Of a stretch of 64,000 nt of DNA, positions 7,395 through 15,442 are shown in pieces. Location of the stretch: positions 2,611,501 to 2,675,500 of the forward strand of contig NZ_CP150667.1 in NCBI RefSeq assembly GCF_038024065.1. The letters run 5' to 3'. Origin of the DNA: Polaribacter sejongensis. Lineage in GTDB: Bacteria > Bacteroidota > Bacteroidia > Flavobacteriales > Flavobacteriaceae. The notes beneath the pieces were generated by a model that was not told where the DNA came from, made no database searches, and saw nothing but the letters and a program-made list of their open reading frames with translations. Each line of letters opens with the position of its first letter. Within the stretch, counting starts at the first letter, position 1. A program made the position numbers and the translations under genes.

Positions 7395-7436
7395 TACATA
7401 ATCAATTTTAATAATAATTAGTAATACACAACAATC

Positions 7437-7793
7437 ATGAAAAAAGTAATCGCAATTTTAGTAATAGTTTTAGGTTTCGCATTCAATACAAATGCACAAG
7501 AAGTAAAAACAGTTTCATTAGAACAAACCAAAGGTGAGTTTACTCAGAAACAACTTACATTATCTGAAGGAACTTATGTTTTTGAAGTAGCAAACAACAA
7601 TGTTGGTCATAATGTAGGATTTGTTTTAGCTCCAAAAGCAGATGTAAAAGCACACATTAAAAACGCATATGTTACTGCACAAGTAAAAAATAACACCAAA
7701 GAAAGCTCTAAAGAAGTAACGCTTAAAAAAGGTGAATATGTTTATTTCTGTCCTTTAAACCCTACACCACAATATACTTTAATAGTAGAATAG
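7437..7793 (+). CDS. Secreted cupredoxin-like protein with incomplete copper site
   Basis: 118 residues. Signal peptide 1-20 (MKKVIAILVIVLGFAFNTNA, cut before QEVK). The mature part is a beta-sandwich with cupredoxin-like features: an N-terminal histidine in NNNVGHNVGF (H58) and a late cysteine in YVYFCPLNPTPQY (C105). A classical blue-copper site also needs His and usually Met shortly after the Cys, and these are absent here, so type-1 copper binding is doubtful. Periplasmic or surface. It is the last gene of the redox cluster, followed by a strong terminator. Confidence 0.7.
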   Translation: MKKVIAILVIVLGFAFNTNAQEVKTVSLEQTKGEFTQKQLTLSEGTYVFEVANNNVGHNVGFVLAPKADVKAHIKNAYVTAQVKNNTKESSKEVTLKKGEYVYFCPLNPTPQYTLIVE

Positions 7794-7816
7794 TTTTCTT
7801 AATTCAAGTAGTGATT

Positions 7817-7842
7817 GGCGAGCAGAAATGCTCGCCTTTTTT
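7817..7842 (+). terminator. Intrinsic terminator of the redox cluster
   Basis: GGCGAGCA-GAAA-TGCTCGCC, a perfect 8-bp stem with a GAAA tetraloop (7817-7836), then six T. Confidence 0.92.
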
Positions 7843-7951
7843 ATTAAATAAACAACCTCGTACAAATGAGTACAAGGTATGCTTACAAAATAAATATTTA
7901 TCATTTCAAGGAAATCCTCAGTAAATTAAAACCTTGGCTTTTGCCCTCCTA

Positions 7952-8752
7952 TTAAAATTTTTCTGGCACAAATGTTTGATAATCCATTGGTGGTCTTACA
8001 TACGCTTTACTATCAGGTAAAGGAGGTAACTCAATTGGTTTTATGTCCATTTGTTCATAAGGAATCTTACTTAACATGTGGCTAATGCAATTTAATCTCG
8101 CCTTCTTTTTGTTATCAGAGTTTACGACAAACCAAGGAACTTGTTTGGTATCTGTATGCGCAAACATTTTATCTTTTGCTTCAGAATATTCTAACCAACG
8201 CGAGCGTGATTGTAAATCCATCGGACTAAATTTCCATCGTTTTAAAGGATTAGAAATTCTATTTTTAAAACGTTTTTCTTGTTCTTCATCACTAACAGAA
8301 AACCAATATTTTAAAACAATAATGCCAGATCTAACTAACATACGTTCAAATTCTGGACAAGAACGTAAAAATTCATCATATTCATCATTCGTACAAAAGC
8401 CCATTACTTTCTCTACTCCTGCTCTATTGTACCAGCTTCTATCAAAAAGTACAATTTCTCCTGCAGCTGGCAAATATTGCACATAACGTTGAAAATACCA
8501 TTGAGATTTTTCTTTTTCAGTAGGAACACCCAAAGCAACTACTTTACAAATTCTAGGGTTTAAAGGTTCTGTAAAACGTTTTATAGTTCCTCCTTTTCCA
8601 GAAGCATCTCTTCCTTCAAAAAGGATGACTACTTTTAACCCTTGGCTTTTAACCCACTCTTGCATGTGCACCAATTCTGTGTGCAATATTTTTAATTCTT
8701 CGTCGTAATTAAATTTCTTTTTCTTAGCGCTAGCCTTCTTTTCTTTATCCAT
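7952..8752 (-). CDS. ppk2: Polyphosphate kinase 2
   Basis: 266 residues, matching one-domain PPK2 enzymes that transfer phosphate between polyphosphate and nucleoside di- or triphosphates. The Walker A loop FEGRDASGKGGTIKRF, the lid region GVPTEKEKSQWYFQRYVQ and Walker B in VLFDRSWYNRAGVEKVMGF are all intact, followed by ISNPLKRWKFSPMDLQS. A Lys-rich N-terminal tail (about 1-15) precedes the domain. The overall pattern is that of class I enzymes. Monocistronic; the upstream divergent gene is the alpha/beta hydrolase. No ppk1 or exopolyphosphatase nearby. Confidence 0.92.
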   Translation of the reverse strand: MDKEKKASAKKKKFNYDEELKILHTELVHMQEWVKSQGLKVVILFEGRDASGKGGTIKRFTEPLNPRICKVVALGVPTEKEKSQWYFQRYVQYLPAAGEIVLFDRSWYNRAGVEKVMGFCTNDEYDEFLRSCPEFERMLVRSGIIVLKYWFSVSDEEQEKRFKNRISNPLKRWKFSPMDLQSRSRWLEYSEAKDKMFAHTDTKQVPWFVVNSDNKKKARLNCISHMLSKIPYEQMDIKPIELPPLPDSKAYVRPPMDYQTFVPEKF

Positions 8753-8877
8753 CTACGCAATCTACGAAAATTCAAAAAAATATGAAATACATTTATTTTT
8801 AGTGGTGCTATTTTAAATTAATTATAAATAATATCGCTTTAAAAAATCACTAAAAATCACATCAAAATTAAAAGTCT

Positions 8878-8885
8878 TATTTTTG
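8878..8885 (+). promoter_or_regulatory. -7 box (TATTTTTG) before the alpha/beta hydrolase
   Basis: Exact Bacteroidota -7 consensus TAnnTTTG, about 36 bp before the TTG start at 8921. No clear -33 element. Confidence 0.5.
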
Positions 8886-8920
8886 CACTTCAATTTTTAA
8901 TAGATATCAAAAACAACTAT

Positions 8921-9700
8921 TTGCTAAACTACTATTCATATCCGCATACAACCTCTAAAGAATGGGTTACTTTTGTTCATGGAGCCGGAGGAAGTAGTTC
9001 TATTTGGTTTAAACAAGTAAGAGACTTTAGAAAACATTTTAACGTTTTAATTTTAGATTTACGTGGTCATGGAGATAGCAAACCAACACTAAAAGATACT
9101 TTTAAAGCAAAATATACTTTCGATTCTATTACAGCAGATATTGTTGAAGTAATTGATCACTTAAAAATTAAAAAATCTCATTTTATTGGTATTTCTTTAG
9201 GTACCATTTTAATAAGAAATCTTGCTGAAAAAAGACCAGAATTGGTAAAAAGCATGATTATGGGAGGTGCCATTATAAAAATGAATTTTCGCTCTCAAGT
9301 TTTAATGAAAGTTGGTAATATCTTTAAATCTGTAGTGCCTTATATGTTGCTTTACAAACTCTTTGCATTTATTATTATGCCAAAGAAAAATCATAAAAAC
9401 TCTCGATTACTGTTTGTTAACGAAGCGAAGAAATTATATCAAAAAGAATTTTTACGTTGGTTTAAATTAACATCAGAAATCAATCCTTTACTCCGTATTT
9501 TTAGAACAAAAGATATTAAAATCCCTACATTATATGTAATGGGAGCCGAAGATCATTTGTTTTTACCTTCTATAAAAAACATCGTTTCAAAACATGTAAC
9601 TGCATCACTTTTTGTAATTGAAAATTGCGGTCATGTGGTAAATGTAGAACAGCCAGAAATGTTTAACAACCAAACAATCCGTTTTATTACATCTTTATAA
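8921..9700 (+). CDS. Alpha/beta-fold hydrolase
   Basis: 259 residues. Elements in order: oxyanion loop VHGAGGSS, DLRGHGDS, nucleophile elbow GISLGT (G-x-S-x-G), acid in GAEDHLF and catalytic His in NCGHVVN. No signal peptide, so probably cytoplasmic. The start is TTG at 8921; no ATG or GTG precedes it between the predicted promoter and the first conserved residues, so TTG is the best choice. It stands alone between divergent PPK2 and the sugar kinase, and the context does not suggest a substrate. Confidence 0.85.
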   Translation: MLNYYSYPHTTSKEWVTFVHGAGGSSSIWFKQVRDFRKHFNVLILDLRGHGDSKPTLKDTFKAKYTFDSITADIVEVIDHLKIKKSHFIGISLGTILIRNLAEKRPELVKSMIMGGAIIKMNFRSQVLMKVGNIFKSVVPYMLLYKLFAFIIMPKKNHKNSRLLFVNEAKKLYQKEFLRWFKLTSEINPLLRIFRTKDIKIPTLYVMGAEDHLFLPSIKNIVSKHVTASLFVIENCGHVVNVEQPEMFNNQTIRFITSL

Positions 9701-9779
9701 TTACATTCATTTAATTCCGTGTAAAACACTTTTTTAATAGATTTTTATGAGGTATATTTACCTTATAAACATTTTTATT

Positions 9780-10784
9780 ATGAATCAGATAATTACATTT
9801 GGAGAGGTTTTAATGCGAATTTCACCTTCAGGAAACAAAAAATTTATTCAATCTAACCAAGTAGAATTTTATTTTGGTGGTACCGAATTAAATGTTGGTA
9901 TTTCTGTAGCCAATTTTGGACAAGATGTAAAACATATTTCATGTGTTTCTGATGATTTTATAGGTGATACAGCAATTTCTTTTCTAAGAAAATTTGATGT
10001 TAGTACTTCTGCAATTGTTCGCTCTAGCAGACCTTTAGGTGTTTATTTTTTAGAAGTTGGTGCTGTTATGAGACCGAGCTCTATTTCTTATAATAGATCG
10101 CATTCTTCTTTTTCTGAAATTCAACCAGAAATGGTAGATTGGGAAAAGTCTTTAAAAAAAGGAAAATGGTTTCATTGGACAGGTATCACTCCTGCGCTTT
10201 GTAAAGGTGGTTATGAAACTTTAAAAGAAGGATTAATTCTTGCCCAAAAAAAAGGTATGGGAATTTCTGTGGATCCAACGTACAGAAGTGGGTTATGGAA
10301 ATGGGGAGGTATTCCAAAAGAAGTTTTATCTGAATTAGTGAATTATTCTACCGTTTTTATTGGTGGTGTTAACGAAATTAATGAACTTTTAGAAACCAAT
10401 TACTCTTACTCTAACGACGATTTTATTGAGGCTAGTAAACAGTTAATGGAAACATATCCTACCATAGAAAAAGTGTTCGATAAAATTAGAACTTCTATCA
10501 ATTCTTCTTGGCATAAAATTAGAGCGAGAATGTGGAATGGTAAAGAATTTAAAGAAACTCAAGATTTAGACATTACGCATATTGTAGACAGAATTGGAAC
10601 TGGTGATGCTTTTGCAGCCGGAATAATACATGGTCTACAAAAACTTGATGACTATAAAGCGATGCAATTTGGTAGTGCTGCTTGCGCCATTAAGCATACC
10701 TATTTAGGTGATATTAATTACGCAAACGAAAAAGAAGTAATGAGTATTCTAGAAGGAAACACTACTGGAAGATTACAGCGATAA
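9780..10784 (+). CDS. kdgK: PfkB-family sugar kinase, probably 2-dehydro-3-deoxygluconate kinase
   Basis: I start at ATG 9780 (MNQIITFGEVLMRIS), because the extra 11 codons upstream include a promoter-like TATATTTACC and are not conserved-looking. 334 residues. The ribokinase fold begins with TFGEVLMRISPSG and has the substrate-binding FGGTELNVG. The C-terminal PfkB signature RIGTGDAFAAGIIHGL holds the catalytic Asp. The pattern fits KDG kinases, which make KDPG for cleavage by an aldolase; no kdgA or uronate genes are adjacent, so the exact sugar is inferred. A long palindrome lies just downstream. Confidence 0.8.
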   Translation: MNQIITFGEVLMRISPSGNKKFIQSNQVEFYFGGTELNVGISVANFGQDVKHISCVSDDFIGDTAISFLRKFDVSTSAIVRSSRPLGVYFLEVGAVMRPSSISYNRSHSSFSEIQPEMVDWEKSLKKGKWFHWTGITPALCKGGYETLKEGLILAQKKGMGISVDPTYRSGLWKWGGIPKEVLSELVNYSTVFIGGVNEINELLETNYSYSNDDFIEASKQLMETYPTIEKVFDKIRTSINSSWHKIRARMWNGKEFKETQDLDITHIVDRIGTGDAFAAGIIHGLQKLDDYKAMQFGSAACAIKHTYLGDINYANEKEVMSILEGNTTGRLQR

Positions 10785-10801
10785 ATAATAAAAAGTACAG
10801 A

Positions 10802-10843
10802 CTAATAGTTAATAAAGATAAATTTATCCTTATTAACTATTAG
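10802..10843. repeat. Long palindrome between kdgK and the copper locus
   Basis: Arms CTAATAGTTAATAA (10802-10815) and TTATTAACTATTAG (10830-10843) are perfect 14-bp complements. After one mismatch, GATAAA/TTTATC continues the pairing inward. No T-run follows on the plus strand, so an operator or mRNA element is as likely as a terminator. It ends 32 bp before the next start. Confidence 0.55.
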
Positions 10844-10875
10844 GAAAGGTTAAATAAAAACAAGATATTTGCGCC

Positions 10876-11241
10876 GTGAAAATAGCAGCAATCTTTTTAT
10901 CGTTATTCTTGCTTTCTAAGCCCTTACTTCCATTATTGGAGTATGCTGCCTTTTACGATTATATTAAAAACGAACTTTGTGAAAACAAAGATGCTCCAGA
11001 GTTACAATGTAACGGAAAATGTCATTTAGCAAAACAGATTGTTAAGGCAGGAGATTCTGAAAGTGGTAATGAAAAAAACCAATCTTTTAAAGTAGAAATT
11101 TCTATTGTTTATTTTCAAGAAACAACTCACAAAGAATCTTTTCTTTTGTCTAAAGACGAAAATTTAAAAATAAGTACTTCATATAATAACACCTATAAAT
11201 TCCATTATACGGATGTTGTTTTTCACCCACCACTCGTTTAA
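10876..11241 (+). CDS. Exported or membrane-anchored CNGKCH-motif protein of the copper locus
   Basis: 121 residues with a GTG start. A hydrophobic segment at about 1-22 is either a signal sequence or a membrane anchor. Then come C35 and the motif C45-N-G-K-C49-H50, and a less conserved C-terminal half with a late H-P-P. I recognise this as a small protein type often found in Bacteroidota in front of TonB receptors, without assigned function. Cys and His residues next to a copper-uptake locus suggest metal binding (inference). A TATTTG promoter-like box lies only about 10 bp before the GTG, so the leader would be very short. Confidence 0.6.
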   Translation: MKIAAIFLSLFLLSKPLLPLLEYAAFYDYIKNELCENKDAPELQCNGKCHLAKQIVKAGDSESGNEKNQSFKVEISIVYFQETTHKESFLLSKDENLKISTSYNNTYKFHYTDVVFHPPLV

Positions 11242-11560
11242 TTTCTTCATACTAAGAAACACAATACACCAAATAATTGGTGCTTAATTAATTCAATTAG
11301 GCTTCTAGTTATATGCTATCAATTAGAAATAATTAATAGTAAAAAACAACGCACAGTTAAGTTTTTTTTTAAAACAAAAGCTTTTACGCAGTGCTTGGTA
11401 AGTGTGTTTCTTAACGATTTCTTTTTAGTAGTAAAAATGCAATTATAGCAATTGTGTTTAGCTGATAATGTGCAATATACTTTCTTAAAAACGAGTAATT
11501 ATTCATCTATTTGCTGCTACTAGTTTTTCAACAGTTTTTTAATAAAACAGTCCTAAAATA
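11242..11560. other. 319-bp intergenic region in the copper locus
   Basis: No gene seen. CACCAA-ATAA-TTGGTG (around 11268-11283) is a 6-bp hairpin soon after the upstream stop. TTCTAGTT and AATTAGAA form a second weak stem. Near the right end CTATTTGCTGC resembles a -7 box, about 45 bp before the lipoprotein ATG, so a second promoter for the receptor operon is plausible. Confidence 0.45.
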
Positions 11561-12484
11561 ATGAAACATTTACAGATAATTGTAATTGCAATTTCTATTG
11601 TAATAACTTCTTGTACGCTAGATAAAACCGATTACGAGGCGGAATTAATTGTAGAGACAACAGAATATATTGAATTCGAAGAAGTAACTATCGCAAATAA
11701 TGAAGATTATAGCATTAGCATAGAAGCTTTAAATGGTACTTTATATAAAGGTTATAATGAAGTTCATCTAAAAGTCATCAACTTAAAAACTGGTGGAAGT
11801 ATCGAGAATTCAGAAATTACCTTTTTACCAATTCTGACCGATGCAAATGGAAACAAATCTTCTTGTCCGCATGAATATAATCTAACATACAATGCAACCG
11901 AAGGATATTACAAAGGATATGTTGTATTTACAAATGAGAGTAGTTCTACAGTAGATTGGCAATTATATATCGGTTTTAACGATAATAACGAAACACAATC
12001 TATAGATGAAATTATCACTGTAGAAACGCAAACAAATATGAACCTTAACATGACCGCATTTACAGGTAATGATGATGAACAATATTTTATTGCTTTAGTT
12101 GCACCTCAGAGTCCGAGTGTTGCTCAAAATGATTTGGTTGCAGGTATTTACAAATACAATAAACCAACTAGTGTTGCAGGAGATTTTCCTGATATTTCAC
12201 AGTTTTCGTATTCTATTGTAGAAAATCATACGTTGTTATTAGATCCAAGAATGCCAGAACCTTCTATGGGAAATCATTCATCACTTTATAATGAAGATTT
12301 AACACAAGAAAGCGATGAATTGTATCATGGTGTTGTGAATTACACAATGACAGGAAATTGGACGTTGAATTTTATTTTTAAGGATGAAAATCAACAAATA
12401 ATAAAAGGAACAGAAGTTTCTACCGAATTTACTCCTGGAATTGAAGGAGAAAGAGGTGAACTTCACATTGATATCTTATTTTAA
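11561..12484 (+). CDS. Periplasmic lipoprotein, YtkA/FixH-like, copper locus
   Basis: 307 residues. A type II signal peptide ends at the lipobox ITSC (Cys at about 18). The mature protein appears to contain two beta-sandwich modules, the first around LYKGYNEVHLKVINLKTGG and SSCPHEYNLTYNATEGYYKG, which resembles YtkA-like domains found with copper and cytochrome-oxidase genes. The late GIEGERGELHIDILF ends the protein. Its stop lies 3 bp before the ATG of the TonB receptor, so the two are co-transcribed. A possible copper-handling partner for the receptor; the family assignment is tentative. Confidence 0.65.
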   Translation: MKHLQIIVIAISIVITSCTLDKTDYEAELIVETTEYIEFEEVTIANNEDYSISIEALNGTLYKGYNEVHLKVINLKTGGSIENSEITFLPILTDANGNKSSCPHEYNLTYNATEGYYKGYVVFTNESSSTVDWQLYIGFNDNNETQSIDEIITVETQTNMNLNMTAFTGNDDEQYFIALVAPQSPSVAQNDLVAGIYKYNKPTSVAGDFPDISQFSYSIVENHTLLLDPRMPEPSMGNHSSLYNEDLTQESDELYHGVVNYTMTGNWTLNFIFKDENQQIIKGTEVSTEFTPGIEGERGELHIDILF

Positions 12485-12487
12485 TAT

Positions 12488-14473
12488 ATGAAAGGAATAA
12501 CGATAGCAATCCTATTATTAGCCACTTTGGCAAATGCACAGACTGTTGAGAAAAAAAAAGATAGTTTAGGAGGCATCTTAGATGAAGTAATAATTATAGC
12601 CGCTAAAAAAAAGAAAATAGAAACAGACATGAAAATGGCAGTTTCTGTAGATGAATTTTTAGCTTCTTCAGACAACATCAGTTTTATTAAACGTGGTGCC
12701 TATGCATGGGAACCGCTGCTTAATAATATGAGCACAGAACGTTCTATAATTACCATAGATGGTATGCATGTTTTTGGAGCTTGTACCGATAAAATGGATC
12801 CGGTAACGTCTTATGTAGAAAGTAATAATTTATCTGATATTGATATAAAATCAGGACAAGAGGGTAGTTTGCACGGAGCAACAATTGCTGGTAGCATCGA
12901 TTTGAAAAGGAAAAGTACCGCATTTACAATTGGGGAGAATTACAAAGGTGCTTACCAAACAGGATTCGAGTTTAACAACAAACAGTTTTTTAACCTTGCA
13001 AACGCCTCTTATTCTAGTGACAAATTAGTAGTAGATGGAAGTATCTCTAACAGAAAAGCAGAAAACTATACTGACGGTAATAATGACGAAGTACAACATT
13101 CTCAGTTCGAAAAATTGAATGCTTCTTTAGGAGTTGCTTACAAAACGAGTGATTTATCATCTCTAAGAGTAGATGCAATTTTTGATAGAGCTAAGAATGT
13201 TGGTTTCCCTGCATTACCAATGGATTTGTCATTATCTAGAGCATTAATTACATCGGTTTCCTACAAGCAATTTTTCGAAAAAGGAATTGTAAAAGTATGG
13301 GATACTAAACTGTATTTTAATGCGGTTGAACATTATATGGATGATACAACCAGACCAGAAAATTTAGTTCATATGGATATGCCTGGTTGGAGTACAACAT
13401 ATGGTTTGGTATCTAAAGTAAATCTTCAAAAAGACAATTTATCTTCAGAAGTGCAACTGAATGCCTACAACAATTTATCTATTGCAGAAATGCGTATGTA
13501 TCCACAAGACAGAAGTGAGCGAACCATGTTTGCATATAGCTGGCCTTGGGTTACAACAACCTATGCAGGTATTTCTATGAGCAATTTATGGGACATTTCT
13601 GATACAAGTCAATTAAGTTTTGGAGGTTCTTTAGGTGTCAATTACAATTATTCTAAATACGTAGAATTCAATTGGATTTTTCACCCAGGAACGCCACAAG
13701 AAAAAACAAGATTTTTACCAAGTTTGAATGCAAGTTATCATTTAAATGTAGGAGATTTTGATTTTTCTGTTGGTGGTGGTTATGGTCATAGAGCGCCTTC
13801 TGTTTCCGAAGCTTATGGATATTATATCTACAACAGTTTCGATCGGTACGATTACATCGGAAATCCAGATTTAAAGAATGAAATTTCTTATGAAACCAAT
13901 ATAAGTGCTGGTTTTAAAAATGAAAAAATGAGTGTAAATGCCAAAGTAAACTACTTTTATATTGAGAATTATATTATCGGAAAAATTTTAAGTTTAGGAA
14001 GCCCAATGAACTATCAGTCGGTTGGAGTAAAAGGATATACGTCTTTAGACTATGCAACACTTTTTAATTTTTCTTTAAATACAAACTACTCTATTTTAGA
14101 TAATTTACATTGGAAAGGAACGCTAACCTATGCTAGAGGTTTAGATGACAGTCAAAATAACCTACCATTTATACGTCCGTTAAGTTATCAAACTTCATTG
14201 CATTTTTCTCATAAAAAGTTCAGTTTTAGCACTTCACTTAATGGAGATTTTGATCAGAAACATTACAGTCCGGAATATGGAGAAGATGAAACACCTTCAT
14301 ACAAAAATTGGAATGTTTCTGCAGATTATACTTTTTACATCAATAATTACAAAACAGTTTTTCAAGTAGGTGCAGAAAACTTGTTTAACGAATATTACAG
14401 CACCTACGCAGATTGGGGAAATATCCCAAGAATGGGACGTAACATTTTTACGTCTTTAGAAATCAATTTTTAA
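12488..14473 (+). CDS. TonB-dependent outer membrane receptor, OprC/NosA-like copper importer
   Basis: 661 residues. Signal peptide about 1-18 (ends LANAQ). The plug domain (about 30-140) carries C99-T-D-K-M103 in GACTDKMDPVTSY, and the barrel carries H282-Y-M284 in EHYMDD. This reproduces the CxxxM and HxM pairs that bind copper in Pseudomonas OprC, with almost the same separation (183 residues here, 180 as I recall for OprC). The beta-barrel closes with an aromatic C-terminus (IFTSLEINF). It is in an operon with the YtkA-like lipoprotein before it and MbnP/MbnH-like genes after it. Predicted role: copper uptake across the outer membrane. Confidence 0.85.
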   Translation: MKGITIAILLLATLANAQTVEKKKDSLGGILDEVIIIAAKKKKIETDMKMAVSVDEFLASSDNISFIKRGAYAWEPLLNNMSTERSIITIDGMHVFGACTDKMDPVTSYVESNNLSDIDIKSGQEGSLHGATIAGSIDLKRKSTAFTIGENYKGAYQTGFEFNNKQFFNLANASYSSDKLVVDGSISNRKAENYTDGNNDEVQHSQFEKLNASLGVAYKTSDLSSLRVDAIFDRAKNVGFPALPMDLSLSRALITSVSYKQFFEKGIVKVWDTKLYFNAVEHYMDDTTRPENLVHMDMPGWSTTYGLVSKVNLQKDNLSSEVQLNAYNNLSIAEMRMYPQDRSERTMFAYSWPWVTTTYAGISMSNLWDISDTSQLSFGGSLGVNYNYSKYVEFNWIFHPGTPQEKTRFLPSLNASYHLNVGDFDFSVGGGYGHRAPSVSEAYGYYIYNSFDRYDYIGNPDLKNEISYETNISAGFKNEKMSVNAKVNYFYIENYIIGKILSLGSPMNYQSVGVKGYTSLDYATLFNFSLNTNYSILDNLHWKGTLTYARGLDDSQNNLPFIRPLSYQTSLHFSHKKFSFSTSLNGDFDQKHYSPEYGEDETPSYKNWNVSADYTFYINNYKTVFQVGAENLFNEYYSTYADWGNIPRMGRNIFTSLEINF

Positions 14474-14502
14474 ACAAACACAATCAATTAAAATTAATAC
14501 CA

Positions 14503-15375
14503 ATGAAAAATTTAAAAAAATATCTTTTAGCATCACTTATATCATTATCAATCATTTCTTGTAGTGAAGACAGTATTCCTGTTGCAAATAATGTAACACT
14601 AGAGTTTAACAACACATTCAATGAAACTACTATTGTTTTAGGAGACCAAACATCTGCAGAAGCAACAATAAATACTTCTTCAGAAAATCAAACACATCAT
14701 TTTGAAGAACTAAAATATGTAATTAGCAACATTCGTCTTATAGATGTAGAGGGTAATGAGTTTCCTTATAACGTAAATAATTTAGATGAAGGAGCAACTA
14801 TTATAGATCAATCTAAAACAGCAACTTTACAATATGTTTTAACAGATATTCCTACGGATGAATACACGCAGATAAAATTTGGATTAGGAGTAAAATCTGA
14901 ATTAAATACTTTAAATGAAGAACAATTCCCTAATTTTTATGCAGCAGCAGGAGCAAATGATACAGAAATGCATTGGGAATGGGGAACAGGTTACCGTTTT
15001 ACAAAAATTGAAGGTTTTTATGGTACAGAAAACAATGAATTATCTTTTCACTCTGGAAGTACTGTTGAAGGTACAAGCGGAGAAGAAAGTACTTACACAC
15101 AAGGTGTTGATGCTTATAGAGATATTACATTAGATCTTTCTACATCTGCAGTTGTTGGTAATAATGCACCAACAATTAAAATTAAAGCAGATTTTGATAA
15201 ATTTTTAAGCGGAGAAAGTAATACTATAACATTAGTTTCTACGGAAGATATTACAAACAATGCTACGCCAAGTGCTCATACAGCTACAGAAATGATGAAA
15301 TTTGTAGATAATATTGGAGGTAATGGAGGTACAGATATTGAAGGAATGTTCTCTATAGAAAGTGTAGAAAACTAA
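14503..15375 (+). CDS. mbnP: MbnP-family copper-binding lipoprotein
   Basis: 290 residues. Lipoprotein signal with Cys20 (SIISCSED). The mature part has the MbnP layout: HHFEELKYVISNIRL, then M156-H-W158-E-W160-GTGYRFTKIEG, the conserved Met/Trp/Gly-Tyr block. In characterised MbnP proteins a tryptophan is oxidised to kynurenine by the partner MbnH, creating a copper site. An MbnH-like gene follows directly, so the pair is complete. No methanobactin genes are present. A hairpin between the two genes may reduce mbnH expression. Predicted periplasmic copper carrier for the receptor upstream. Confidence 0.85.
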   Translation: MKNLKKYLLASLISLSIISCSEDSIPVANNVTLEFNNTFNETTIVLGDQTSAEATINTSSENQTHHFEELKYVISNIRLIDVEGNEFPYNVNNLDEGATIIDQSKTATLQYVLTDIPTDEYTQIKFGLGVKSELNTLNEEQFPNFYAAAGANDTEMHWEWGTGYRFTKIEGFYGTENNELSFHSGSTVEGTSGEESTYTQGVDAYRDITLDLSTSAVVGNNAPTIKIKADFDKFLSGESNTITLVSTEDITNNATPSAHTATEMMKFVDNIGGNGGTDIEGMFSIESVEN

Positions 15376-15380
15376 ACCTA

Positions 15381-15430
15381 AAAATAGAGCTGTCTTAAAT
15401 TTTACTTACGATAGCTCTATTTTCTCTTTT
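15381..15430 (+). terminator. Hairpin between mbnP and mbnH (attenuator or partial terminator)
   Basis: AAAATAGAGCT (15381-15391) and AGCTCTATTTT (15413-15423) form a perfect 11-bp stem, followed by CTCTTTTT. It lies between two genes that must work together, so partial termination giving more mbnP than mbnH mRNA is likely. Confidence 0.65.
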
Positions 15431-15442
15431 TAAATATTTAAA

